From assembly GCF_900114625.1 (NCBI RefSeq), contig NZ_FOZL01000001.1, positions 4,375,414 to 4,439,413 of the forward strand: DNA of 64,000 bases, in the 5' to 3' direction. Origin of the DNA: Granulicella pectinivorans (GTDB lineage Bacteria; Acidobacteriota; Terriglobia; Terriglobales; Acidobacteriaceae). Positions 44,508 to 53,660 of this stretch are shown one piece after another. The first letter of the stretch is position 1; each line of letters opens with the position of its first letter. Both the position numbers and the translations under genes were made by a program. The notes below the pieces were generated by a model, which had not been told where the DNA came from, did no database searches, and was given only the letters and a program-made list of their open reading frames with translations.

Positions 44508-44984
44508 CTATGCGTGTGGCGACTCTTCCTGGGGCGCAGGTGCGTCTTTGCTCGCTTGCTTCTTGGAATGGTGGAATGGCTTCGCGATCAATCTCCCGGT
44601 ACCCTTGGCAATCTTGCCGGTTCCCTTGACCGTGCCTACGCCTACATCCTTCCCTGCTTCTCCAACGCCCTTGCCGACGTTTTCGGCCGCTCCCAGCGGA
44701 TGCAGCGTAACCAGATCCCCGGCCCCTTTACCGACTCCCTCCGCGGCCTTGCCCGCCCCCTTGCCGGCACCTTTGCCGATATCTCCGCTGCCGCTTCCGA
44801 TATCACCACCCGCGCTTCGACCTTCGGATGGAGCGGGCAAGTTCGATGGTAGCGTCTGAGACGGTGCTGCTGCGGAGTCCCTCGCCGCAGGGGGTGTGGT
44901 CTGTGTTTGGGCAGGATTTTGTCCTGATGCAGCAAGCGTGAAAGCCAACGGTGCCAGAAGCAAAAATGACGTAGAAGTTTTCAT
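44508..44984 (-). CDS. Exported Gly/Lys-rich repeat protein
   Basis: A 158-aa protein with a signal peptide (about 1-20, ending AASGQ), a Pro/Ala/Thr linker and then a low-complexity stretch of about 80 residues. That stretch repeats G-K-G-A/V-G-K, G-E-A-G-K-D-V-G and G-T-G-K. It ends in a basic tail (FHHSKKQASKD). I know no function for it; it could be a glycine-zipper-like or disordered wall/periplasmic protein. The ATG at 44984 has GAGGTC upstream. An open frame continues upstream but adds a non-signal N-terminus. It stands alone on the minus strand. Confidence 0.7.
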   Translation of the reverse strand: MKTSTSFLLLAPLAFTLAASGQNPAQTQTTPPAARDSAAAPSQTLPSNLPAPSEGRSAGGDIGSGSGDIGKGAGKGAGKAAEGVGKGAGDLVTLHPLGAAENVGKGVGEAGKDVGVGTVKGTGKIAKGTGRLIAKPFHHSKKQASKDAPAPQEESPHA

Positions 44985-45167
44985 CGACGACCTCTTTCGC
45001 GTTTGGATGCAGGGCCGCTGACTGCCGGTGGTCTCACCGCCCGTTGAAAACGCGATGGAACGCCGGCGTCGCAGTGATCGTTTCCGTGTATCTTCCCCCG
45101 GAAGGCGCATTGCAACGCCTGCCCAAACGCGTATGTGACCGATCCAACACGGTTGTGGTCGATGGCG

Positions 45168-46919
45168 CTACTTGTCGATCCAGTCGAATGACGCTGGAAT
45201 CCCCGGGACGTCCGACTTGTCTCCCAGCAACTCCCACCGTTGCAGGCTGAACGGAACACTGCCATTCAGCCAAACGTAGTCCTGGTACTTTTGCAAGGAG
45301 AACGCACTTCCCTGTTGGAGTTTCGCCATCGTGAGCCCCTTGAGAATGTCCATCTTGCCGATCTGGTAGGTGATGGCCTGCCCCGGCGTCGAGGCAAACA
45401 TGAACGCTTCGCTACGAGCCGTCTCCTCATCCATGGGCACGGTGTTCTGGAGATACGCCTGCGCCTGTTGCAACGTAAACTCCCCCAGCGCCAGTTTCAC
45501 GTCAACCGTCACTCGCAGGGTCCGCAGACGGTTGAGCGCGTAGATTGCCTCTTTCGTCTTTGGTTGAGAGTCATAGAGTCCGGCGATCATCATCATCTCT
45601 TCGGCGTAGAAGCCAATTCCCTCCTGCGTCTCGGAATCATAGTAGTGCCGCCGTACCGGGTCGGGATGACGCATGGTCCACGCCATCTGGAAGTAGTGGC
45701 CCGGCATGCCCTCATGATTCGTCAGTGGCCGAACGTCGCGTGACGTAATGTTCGCCCAGAAGCTGCCCAGCGCAGGCTTGCCCTTATAGCTGCTGCCATC
45801 CTCGTCCAGCCGATCCGGACTCGTCAGATCGTCTTCCACCGCAAGAAATCCAAGGGGCGCAACATAGGGCGGAACCGGGACGTACTTGTAGTGATGCACA
45901 CCTCCGGGGTCGCCGGTGAGAACGCCGTGACTCGTCAGGTATGTCCGCATCGAAGCCTCCTGCTTCACCTCATCCGCGATCTGCGCCTGCAGCGTGGGAT
46001 ACACCGGCGTCTCGGGTAGCCCTTTGTTCGCAGCCTGCTGCAAAGCCTCAAAGCTGACTGCACGCTGAAACTCGATCTCTCCATCCGCAAGAATCCTCTC
46101 CGGCGTGTATGGCAACAAGGCTACGTTGCGCAAGAAATAGAGATAGCCCTCGCGCCCGACGGCAGTCTCCTTCTTCAAGCCGTCGACCTGCGGCCGCAGC
46201 CACTCGCGGTAGCTCACCAACGCCTTTACCGCTCCATCCTCCGCCCGATCGAACTGCGCGAGTTCGGCGGGGCTGAAGTTCGCATCAGAGTGCACCGCCT
46301 CGCGGAATCGTTGCATCCGTTCTTCTATTTTTCCAAGCTCACCCATGGCAATCACGGCATAGGGTTGACGCATATCCGTCAGATTCATGCGGCCCTCCTC
46401 GAGAAGCCGAGGCACACTTTGCAGACGCAGCACCACCTCACGCTGGCGTTCCGGCGTAAAGGGTTCATGCACCAGCATCAGAAGCTGCATGGCGGTGAGG
46501 CCCTGGTCTACGTAGAAGAATGGATTGCGTTTCCAGTCCGGGATCACCTGCAGTTCCCAGTAGACACGCGCAATGGCCGAACCGATCAAGCGGTAGTCCA
46601 CCTGCACCGGGACCGGAGCGCTGCTCACATCCAACGCGCGCCACTCTTTGTCGAAGTCCGCAATGCGATGTTGGTAGCCGGCTACATCCTGGGCCGACCA
46701 ATGCGATACAAATCCCGCAGGCCGATCCAGACGTGGAATATCGTCATTCGAAAACGGCTGCTCGGTCGCACGCCACGTCCAAAAGCGCTCACTGAGCGCC
46801 TGCACTCTGGCCTCCGGGGTTTGCGCGGATGAGCTGAATGGCATGAACAGGGAGCACGCAAGAACTGCGCTCATCCCGAAACGGAAGGTAAAGATCGTAG
46901 AACGCGACGTGGTCTGCAT
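45168..46919 (-). CDS. DUF885 family exported metallopeptidase-like protein
   Basis: A 583-aa exported protein (signal peptide to about residue 32, SSSAQ). The DUF885 hallmark NHEGMPGHYFQ is present at about 400, giving an HExxxGH arrangement of likely zinc ligands. GIGFYAEEMM follows about 35 residues later as the further Glu-containing element. These are features of M3/M32-like helical metallopeptidases. Residues 30-250 are helical. The start could be the ATG at 46919 or the one at 46874 (GGGA upstream); both keep the hydrophobic segment. The substrate is unknown. No clear operon partners. Confidence 0.85.
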   Translation of the reverse strand: MQTTSRSTIFTFRFGMSAVLACSLFMPFSSSAQTPEARVQALSERFWTWRATEQPFSNDDIPRLDRPAGFVSHWSAQDVAGYQHRIADFDKEWRALDVSSAPVPVQVDYRLIGSAIARVYWELQVIPDWKRNPFFYVDQGLTAMQLLMLVHEPFTPERQREVVLRLQSVPRLLEEGRMNLTDMRQPYAVIAMGELGKIEERMQRFREAVHSDANFSPAELAQFDRAEDGAVKALVSYREWLRPQVDGLKKETAVGREGYLYFLRNVALLPYTPERILADGEIEFQRAVSFEALQQAANKGLPETPVYPTLQAQIADEVKQEASMRTYLTSHGVLTGDPGGVHHYKYVPVPPYVAPLGFLAVEDDLTSPDRLDEDGSSYKGKPALGSFWANITSRDVRPLTNHEGMPGHYFQMAWTMRHPDPVRRHYYDSETQEGIGFYAEEMMMIAGLYDSQPKTKEAIYALNRLRTLRVTVDVKLALGEFTLQQAQAYLQNTVPMDEETARSEAFMFASTPGQAITYQIGKMDILKGLTMAKLQQGSAFSLQKYQDYVWLNGSVPFSLQRWELLGDKSDVPGIPASFDWIDK

Positions 46920-47055
46920 AACGCAACGGTATCAAATCCTAGCCATGATCCAGGGTTGAAAGATACGCCGCCGCATCGAGACGGTGGGCCGGGATATTGC
47001 CCGGCGGGTGTGCGATGTCTTCCCGAGAAAGACTCAGCCCGCACGCGCAAACGAT

Positions 47056-47511
47056 CTAGCCGGCATTCTTCCCGAGCATTTTGGTGAAGTAGAACGTCAT
47101 CATGGTGCTGCCTGTGTTCGTTATGCCGTGGAGCACATTCGCTTCCGCGTACATCATGTCTCCAGCCTTGACCTGCGTTGGGACCCCGTCGATCTCGATC
47201 TCACCAGTGCCTTCGGTGACGATGACAAGCTCTTCCTCGGGGTGGCGATGTGGCGGATGGGGCCTGGAGCCGGGCTCGAGCGTCACGACGCCGGATGCCA
47301 CTGCGGCAAGCTGGCTGGTAGGACCATTGAAATGCACTTTGGCCCTTGCACCAGGGCTATCACCAACAGCGGGGAGGTCCTGTCCCTTGACAACGGAACT
47401 CTTCAAGGGGGCACCGTCCCGGACTGTATCTACGTGCGTCACGTGCTGCGCCGTTTGCAAGAACGCGCATGGAATGGTCGCAGTCGACGCTAAAAAATCT
47501 CTTCTGTTCAT
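47056..47511 (-). CDS. Tat-exported cupin protein
   Basis: A 151-aa protein beginning MNRRDFLASTATIPCAF, a twin-arginine signal. The rest is a single cupin barrel. The first motif is PHPPHRHPEEELVIVTEGTGE (His at about 93, 97 and 99 region, Glu 102-104) and the second is GDMMYAEANVLHGITNTG, with its His near 133. These residues would bind one divalent metal. GGAG lies nine bases before the ATG. The substrate or binding role is unknown. It is divergent from the glycosidase-like gene, with 244 bp between. Confidence 0.85.
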   Translation of the reverse strand: MNRRDFLASTATIPCAFLQTAQHVTHVDTVRDGAPLKSSVVKGQDLPAVGDSPGARAKVHFNGPTSQLAAVASGVVTLEPGSRPHPPHRHPEEELVIVTEGTGEIEIDGVPTQVKAGDMMYAEANVLHGITNTGSTMMTFYFTKMLGKNAG

Positions 47512-47755
47512 CGCAATCTCCGTGCCTGGGCCGTTTTCGATCATTCTAGAAGCAAACGCTCTTTCCCGGTCGTCTTTGGAAAGAGGGTGCGACGAAGGTT
47601 TTTGTATTCCAGTACCTTCGTACTCTATCGAATTCGCATTTCTAGAGGATAATATGTCTACCATCTTCAAGATGAACCGACACCTTTTGCTGTTTTGTTG
47701 CTGTACGCTCCCCAGGCGCTGTTGATTCGCGCATCTCGATTCGAAGCGGAGTGCC

Positions 47756-50254
47756 ATGCAAAACCCATCGAAGCAGCGAAACTTAAATTTGGCAAAATCT
47801 TGCTTTCGGATAATTACGGCGGCAGCGGCATTGTTTTCAGTCTGCGGCCATCCGCTACACGTTTTGGCCAAGACCGTAGTGCAGCCGGACAAGGTGGGGA
47901 CGTCGACGAGTGTAGAGCCGGGTCCAAGTCCAATGACGTCAGTGGCAACCACTCCCCCCGATCCGAACGCGACGAACATTGAGATTGGCAGCAGCGTGCT
48001 GCATACCGGCATGAAACGGCTCGGCATGAATATCGACAGCCAGAACTTCTACGACTCCGGCCAGATGATGCGTAACCTGACATTCCGCAATCCCGGTTTT
48101 GAAGGGGAGATATGGCAGTCGATTTTGCACTGTGCCGCAGTGACCGCCACAACGTGCACGGACGGAAACGTATGGGCACAGTGGCCAGCAAATTTTCTTG
48201 CCGGGGCAACGTTTGAGTTTATCCATGGGGCCGCTTCGGGCGAGACCGGAGTGGTTGTTGCGAGCGGCGCGGCCAATCCAAGCAAAGGCGTTGGCACGAC
48301 GCTGCAACTCTCGTCGATGACGACTTCTCCGGCAGTGGGGGACTTTGTCGTCGTCAAGATGAAGGTTCCCGGAAACGCGCAGGCCGGATGGTGGCCAAGC
48401 ACCTACGGCGGAGGGACACTCAGCACGGAGTTTACGGATCTTTCGCCAAACACCCTCGGCAAGCAGGCTTTGCGCATGACGGCATCCGGATCCGGGCAAT
48501 CCGCTGGGGTGGATTCGTACTTCGACAGCAGCAATACGCATAACTTCGTTCTGCTCAACGGCCCTTACGTGATCACGTTCCGGGCCAAAGGCGTGGGCGG
48601 CAACAATCAGTTGAATGTCTCCTTGGGACGGCTGATCCCCAATGGCAACTACTTCAATCAGACGATCACCCTGAGCTCCGCCTGGCAGGATTACACCCTC
48701 CCTTTTCGAGCGACGGAGAACGCCTCGGTCAAGCCTGGAACAGTCGATCTCCACTTTCAGACGAACGGAGGAGATGTACTGCTCGATGACGTCAGCCTTC
48801 GGCCCGCCGCAGCGAGCCCCAACAACCCGACGGTTTTTCGCGACGATGTCGTCAGCGCGTTGACTGCATTGCATCCCGGTTCGCTTCGCTACATGGATGG
48901 TCTGCCAAGCTTCGGGAGTTCCATCGACAATATGCTGACGCCTGCTTTCGGCCGTCAGCGTGCGGGCTCGAGCACGCAGCAGACCGAGCAGGACGATATT
49001 GCCATTGGGTTGCATGAGTTCCTGCAGCTCTGCCAGACGGTTGGTGCGGAGCCCTGGTACAACCTGCCTCCCGCGATCTCTCCTTTGGAGATGCAGCACC
49101 TTATCGAGTATCTCGGCGGATCCGTCCTGACGCCTTACGGAGCGAAGCGCGCGGCACTCGGACAGATTCTGCCCTGGACCCTTGTCTTCCCAACGATCCA
49201 TCTTGAACTGGGCAACGAACAGTGGAACTATCCTACGTTCCCTGGCAACGCCATCAACGATCCGATCGCTTACGGCAACCGGGTTGCCACGATCTTCGGC
49301 GCAGCGCGGCGCTCGCCCTCTTACAACCAGAAGAGCTTCGACCTGATTATGGGCAGCTTCGTTCTGAATTCTTGGTACACGGGCCAGGAGATGGCAAGCA
49401 GTTCGGGCTACGACTCCATAGCGGTAGCTCCCTATCTGTTTTCCACGCTCAACGACACTTCGTCCCATGAAGCCATCTTCGGGCCCATGTTCGCGCAACC
49501 GGAGATGTGGGATAGCGTATCGACCGGCTGGATGGCGCAGCAATCACAGACAGTAACGGCCGCCGGAAAAACTCTCGTCACTTACGAGGAGAACCTCGGC
49601 ACATCGAGTGGTACGGCGACCCAAAGCATGGTCAATGCTGTCGTTCCTTCCGTGGGCGGAGCGATTGCCATGGCCGACCACATGCTTCTGCAGATGCGGG
49701 ATCTCGGTATCAAGACGCAGAATGTGTGGGCTCTTCCGGGGGCGGCGATCCAATTCAACAATACCAATGGCGGTTCGGAGAGCTCTCCGCTCTTCGGGAC
49801 GGTTGTCGATATGGGCGGGCAGATCAATCTGCGCCGGCCGGTCTTTCTCGCGGAGCAACTGACCAATACCGCGATCATGCGCAATATGTTGGCAACAACC
49901 ATCACAGGCGCGAACCCCACTTGGAATCAGGCAGCGAGTACGAACGATTCGATTCAGTTGAATGGAGCCCACTTCCTGCAGGCGTTCGCGTTCAGCGATG
50001 GCATTTTTCAGCATAGTGCGGTCGTGATCAATCTCAGCCGAACCTCATCGCTCCCGATCACGTTCTCGGGACCGAACGCACCCAAGGGCACGGTAGGCGT
50101 TTCGGTACTGACTTCCGCGAATCTGACCGATAACAACGAGACGGGGGCCAACGTGAACCTCTCCCATGGTTCGATTCCCAACTTTCAGAAAGCCACTCCT
50201 TATTCTGTACCTCCTTTCTCGTTGACGGTTTTCACCTGGGCCGTCTATCCCTAG
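47756..50254 (+). CDS. Exported clan-A glycosidase-like protein with a carbohydrate-binding domain
   Basis: An 832-aa exported protein. After the signal peptide (about 1-38) come short beta-rich segments and a CBM4/9-like jelly roll (about 215-350; VITFRAKGVGG through DVLLDDVSLR). The catalytic-type barrel follows: IHLELGNEQW (near 485) has the Asn-Glu of clan GH-A acid/base positions and LVTYEENLG (near 610) a candidate nucleophile, as in GH51/GH39-like arabinofuranosidases. A C-terminal beta domain ends the protein. GGAG precedes the ATG. Family level is uncertain. It ends seven bases from the convergent TonB receptor gene and shares no operon with a sugar transporter. Confidence 0.72.
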   Translation: MQNPSKQRNLNLAKSCFRIITAAAALFSVCGHPLHVLAKTVVQPDKVGTSTSVEPGPSPMTSVATTPPDPNATNIEIGSSVLHTGMKRLGMNIDSQNFYDSGQMMRNLTFRNPGFEGEIWQSILHCAAVTATTCTDGNVWAQWPANFLAGATFEFIHGAASGETGVVVASGAANPSKGVGTTLQLSSMTTSPAVGDFVVVKMKVPGNAQAGWWPSTYGGGTLSTEFTDLSPNTLGKQALRMTASGSGQSAGVDSYFDSSNTHNFVLLNGPYVITFRAKGVGGNNQLNVSLGRLIPNGNYFNQTITLSSAWQDYTLPFRATENASVKPGTVDLHFQTNGGDVLLDDVSLRPAAASPNNPTVFRDDVVSALTALHPGSLRYMDGLPSFGSSIDNMLTPAFGRQRAGSSTQQTEQDDIAIGLHEFLQLCQTVGAEPWYNLPPAISPLEMQHLIEYLGGSVLTPYGAKRAALGQILPWTLVFPTIHLELGNEQWNYPTFPGNAINDPIAYGNRVATIFGAARRSPSYNQKSFDLIMGSFVLNSWYTGQEMASSSGYDSIAVAPYLFSTLNDTSSHEAIFGPMFAQPEMWDSVSTGWMAQQSQTVTAAGKTLVTYEENLGTSSGTATQSMVNAVVPSVGGAIAMADHMLLQMRDLGIKTQNVWALPGAAIQFNNTNGGSESSPLFGTVVDMGGQINLRRPVFLAEQLTNTAIMRNMLATTITGANPTWNQAASTNDSIQLNGAHFLQAFAFSDGIFQHSAVVINLSRTSSLPITFSGPNAPKGTVGVSVLTSANLTDNNETGANVNLSHGSIPNFQKATPYSVPPFSLTVFTWAVYP

Positions 50255-50261
50255 CTGTAAG

Positions 50262-52832
50262 CTAAAACCCGTAGCGCAGACTCACTGTCATCGACCTCGG
50301 GGTCAGGAAGTGAGTGCCAGAAAACGTCGAGAGGAAGTTGTAGAGACCGCCATTGTTAGTGAGGTTGACGATGTCCAGATGGAGGCCAACCTGCTGATGC
50401 TCGTGGCGGTAGATATCATCTTTCCCCACTGAAAGATCGAAGACATTTCTGGGAACGATACGCGACGGATTCTTATCATCATCTTCGGTGCCTGCCGCGG
50501 GGATGCGCACACGCCTGGTTCCAAGATTCTCGAGAGGACATGCGCGCACGGGTACTGCTACGGTTGCGAAGACTGCACCGCAATGCAATCCCAACTGCGC
50601 CTGTTCGTCTCCCGTCATACGGAGCACCGTGGCAAAGTCCGGTGTGGCCACCGAGACGAGGCCACCATCGTATCTCCAGGAGAAGCCTGCCCATGGGCCC
50701 TTCCGACCGAACTGGTAGCGGAGGTAGGTATTGGTTGCCAGGCCTTCGTCATGATCGGGCCGCACGACGTTGCTATACGGAGCACTGAAACTAACGCCAC
50801 CCGTCTCCGGCCCAAACAGTCGTGAACGGACGTGACTCGCTGTCATGTATCCCGCGAAACCATGTGTGTCCGAAACATTCAGGCGAAGCAAACCGCCGTC
50901 AATCTTGGACTTTCTGAATTGCGTCGGGAAGGTTAGCGGACTGTTGAGCAGAACATCGAAGTCGTAAGCGCCGTAGGTAAATTTCCAGAAATACTCGCTG
51001 CTCAGCATCACATTCTTGAAGAGCTGCGATTCCGTACCTACATTAAATTGGTTGCGATGGCCTGTCGCAAGTGGTGCTGAGTCCGCGGCACCGAGTACCG
51101 TCGCGGTTGCCCCTGGTCCTGCCGAGCTGGCGACGATAAGGTTCTCGTTGTACGGAGTGATGAAGATCCGCGAGTAGGCACCACGCAATACGGTATGCAG
51201 AGAGGATGATTTATACGCCAGGCCAACGCGCGGCTGGATACCCGTGGACCGCGTGATGCCGTTGTACGCGTCGAAGCGCATGCCGATATTTGCCGTGAAG
51301 TCTCCGAGAGTGAGACTGTCCTGCCCGAAGAGTGCTTCCTGCTTGATATCGGTGTAGCCATGGAAGGCGAAGATCGTTCCGCCGCGTGTCAAATCGATAG
51401 CAAGGAGCTGCGGGAGGAACGCCGGATTCTTGGTGAGGCCCAATCCAACACATTGCGCGGTATCCATGAGCGAGGGGCTCGACGATGGCGACCCGTCTGC
51501 CCCCAGGCAGGGACTGTTGTATGCCGGTGCCGTAAGCCCGGTGGCAAAGCGTTCTGCAAGGAAGGTGTGCTTCCATTCCACCCCCATGGAGAAGATGTGT
51601 CTGCCACGCGCATGGCTATACGTGGAACGAGCACCCGCATTCGTTAAACGGCGCGACTGTGCGAGGTACGCCGGCGTGTCCACGAACCTATCTGCCGAAG
51701 GCAAATAACGCACCTTATCCTGCCGCACCCAAAGATTCACCTGCAGAAACGACGCTGCGTCGAAGGTGTGAAGAAGCGACGGGGCCACGTTGAAGCTTTG
51801 AATCGTTTGTCGCTGATTCTGACCAAGCGCCTGTTGGTCGTACGTGTTCGGGGTCTGAAACCATGCATGGCTGAGACCAACATTCAGTTGCAGTGACGTT
51901 TGCGCGCTAAGCCGATCGTCAAGCCTTTCGATGAAGTTCTCTGCATTGCCGTTGGCATGAAGAGCAGCGAGTTCCGGCGTATCGAGGAAGCGCCCGCTGT
52001 TGAGCGCGTCGACTGCGGTGAAGGTTCCGAAGCGCTCGCTGCCGTAACCGAGGTGGGCGCTTGCCTCACTCGTCGCGAAACCGCCTCGACTAGCAGCAAG
52101 TTCGCCCATCGGCCTTGTGTGCGCCAGGCCAGATCGCGTCTGCGCCACGATGACCATGCTGGTCTTATCGCCAACATCGGCCAGCGGCGCGCCTTCCCGG
52201 ATCTCGAGTGACTGCAGAGCATTCAGAGAAACCTGCGAGGAAAAGGTCCGGCTCTGCTGATCCGTAATGGGTTGGCCGTCGATGACGAACGATGCCTCGG
52301 CGTGATCTCCCAGCGGATGGAAAGAGCCGTTGGAATCCGCCGACACGCCGGGGGTCGTGTTGGTGATGAGAGAGCTTAGCGGAGAACTGACGCTTTGGCT
52401 TGGGATACGCTCGATCTGCTCAAGCGTCACGGATACACGCGCTGACGCTGCGGGATCGAGTGATGCGACGTCTGCGGAGACATTCACGGTACTATCCAGG
52501 GCCTTTGGAGAGAGGCGGAGGATAACCCGAGCCGGAGTTCCGTCGTAGTTCACATCCTCTGAGGCAGTGGCAAACCCCTCGGCTTGCGCCGTCAGGAGAT
52601 ACTCCCCCGTCGCAAGTCGCAGAAAGCTGAAGTGACCTTCCTCGTCCGTCGTCACCTGACGGCGCGCTTGTGTCTGTTGATGGAGGACAGTTACGGTGGC
52701 CTGCGTTAGTGCGGCACCGCTGGCGTCGGTTATTGCTCCAGACAATTCCACGGCAGTACTGCTCTGAGCCGAGAGCGCCTGAAGGCAAACACAACTGCAT
52801 ACGAATGAAAGCAGGAGAAAAGGACGTTTCAA
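50262..52832 (-). CDS. TonB-dependent receptor, putative metal-regulated
   Basis: An 856-aa outer-membrane receptor, shorter than the other two in the window. It has a signal peptide (KRPFLLLSFVCSCVC, cleaved near LSAQ) and a carboxypeptidase-regulatory-like domain (about 30-110). The plug has QIERIPSQSVSSPLSSLI and ASFVIDGQPITDQQS, and the barrel ends SLRYGF. I place the start at the TTG 52832-52830, six bases after GGTGAGG. An in-frame GTG at 52844 falls within that ribosome binding site. Two palindromic boxes of the MntR/DtxR style lie immediately upstream, and the divergent gene is an MntR-type regulator, so metal or metallophore uptake is the likely role. Confidence 0.88.
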   Translation of the reverse strand: MKRPFLLLSFVCSCVCLQALSAQSSTAVELSGAITDASGAALTQATVTVLHQQTQARRQVTTDEEGHFSFLRLATGEYLLTAQAEGFATASEDVNYDGTPARVILRLSPKALDSTVNVSADVASLDPAASARVSVTLEQIERIPSQSVSSPLSSLITNTTPGVSADSNGSFHPLGDHAEASFVIDGQPITDQQSRTFSSQVSLNALQSLEIREGAPLADVGDKTSMVIVAQTRSGLAHTRPMGELAASRGGFATSEASAHLGYGSERFGTFTAVDALNSGRFLDTPELAALHANGNAENFIERLDDRLSAQTSLQLNVGLSHAWFQTPNTYDQQALGQNQRQTIQSFNVAPSLLHTFDAASFLQVNLWVRQDKVRYLPSADRFVDTPAYLAQSRRLTNAGARSTYSHARGRHIFSMGVEWKHTFLAERFATGLTAPAYNSPCLGADGSPSSSPSLMDTAQCVGLGLTKNPAFLPQLLAIDLTRGGTIFAFHGYTDIKQEALFGQDSLTLGDFTANIGMRFDAYNGITRSTGIQPRVGLAYKSSSLHTVLRGAYSRIFITPYNENLIVASSAGPGATATVLGAADSAPLATGHRNQFNVGTESQLFKNVMLSSEYFWKFTYGAYDFDVLLNSPLTFPTQFRKSKIDGGLLRLNVSDTHGFAGYMTASHVRSRLFGPETGGVSFSAPYSNVVRPDHDEGLATNTYLRYQFGRKGPWAGFSWRYDGGLVSVATPDFATVLRMTGDEQAQLGLHCGAVFATVAVPVRACPLENLGTRRVRIPAAGTEDDDKNPSRIVPRNVFDLSVGKDDIYRHEHQQVGLHLDIVNLTNNGGLYNFLSTFSGTHFLTPRSMTVSLRYGF

Positions 52833-52833
52833 A

Positions 52834-52849
52834 TTTAGCCTCACCTAAA
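52834..52849. promoter_or_regulatory. MntR/DtxR-type box 1
   Basis: TTTAG, a 6-base spacer, and CTAAA form an inverted repeat. It overlaps the Shine-Dalgarno region of the TonB receptor gene. The half-sites match the general form of DtxR/MntR family operators (TTTAGGnnnnCCTAAA-like). Confidence 0.6.
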
Positions 52850-52854
52850 AGTAT

Positions 52855-52872
52855 TTTTAGGCTAGACTAAAA
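52855..52872. promoter_or_regulatory. MntR/DtxR-type box 2
   Basis: TTTTAG, a 6-base spacer, and CTAAAA form a second inverted repeat, five bases from box 1 and about 21 bases apart centre to centre. That is two DNA turns, so two dimers could bind the same face. It lies 28 bases upstream of the regulator's start. Confidence 0.65.
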
Positions 52873-52900
52873 GCGTGGATGGGTCAATACTGGATAAGTG

Positions 52901-53386
52901 ATGTCAAAGAGCCCTTCGCGAGATACGACGACAGAGTCAGTAGACGATTACCTGAAGGCACTCTTTCATCTGGGGAGTGAAGGTAAGAAAAATGTCAGCG
53001 GCGGCGCTGTCGCCCAACGACTTTCGGTCGCACCGGCCTCCGTGACAAACATGATCCAAAAGCTAGCAGCAGCAAAGCTTCCTTTTGTGCTCTATGAACG
53101 GCATGATGGAGCGCGTCTCACACCTCGAGGAAGAAGGCGGGCTCTTGAGATCATCCGCCACCATCGGCTCATCGAGACCTTTCTCCATCGGGAGCTCGGC
53201 TACCCGATCGATGAGTTGCACGACGAAGCAGAACGGTTGGAGCACTTTATCTCTGAGAGCTTTGAAGACCGGATCGCCGAAAAGATGGGGCATCCGCACG
53301 TCGATCCTCACGGGCAGTGCATCCCAGCGAAAGACGGCTCCATGCCTGAATCGCATGGGCTCAAATGCTTTTGCATCCGCTCATAG
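52901..53386 (+). CDS. mntR: MntR/DtxR-family metal-dependent regulator
   Basis: A 161-aa two-domain regulator lacking the SH3-like third domain of DtxR/IdeR, hence MntR-like. Residues 12-75 form the winged helix (GGAVAQRLSVAPASVTNMIQKL) and 80-145 the dimerisation domain. By eye against Bacillus MntR, the metal ligands Asp8, His77, Glu99, Glu102 and His103 have counterparts (VDDY; HHRLIE; EAERLEHF), but the position of Glu11 is Lys. The ATG at 52901 is chosen over the GTG three bases earlier. It is divergent from the TonB receptor with two palindromic boxes between, so it probably represses that gene and itself when metal is plentiful. Confidence 0.85.
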   Translation: MSKSPSRDTTTESVDDYLKALFHLGSEGKKNVSGGAVAQRLSVAPASVTNMIQKLAAAKLPFVLYERHDGARLTPRGRRRALEIIRHHRLIETFLHRELGYPIDELHDEAERLEHFISESFEDRIAEKMGHPHVDPHGQCIPAKDGSMPESHGLKCFCIRS

Positions 53387-53660
53387 CCGCCAGGGCGCCA
53401 CGCGTTCCATCGAGCCACCAGAGACGTTGCGTAGATTCTGGCACATATGCACTCGATAGAGAGTATCCGTCAAAGCATTGATAATGCTAGACATAGAGCA
53501 ATAGGCAATCGCTCCAGACCCCCCTTTCCTCGATTCGTGCATCCAACACCGAAAGCTTGTGTCGCCCCCCTGTTGCGGGCTTCATGGCACGGGCAGACAG
53601 GTCTCGACGCGCCGGATTCCGGCAAGCGATGACCGGTCAAATCAAGAAGAGGAGCAATGC

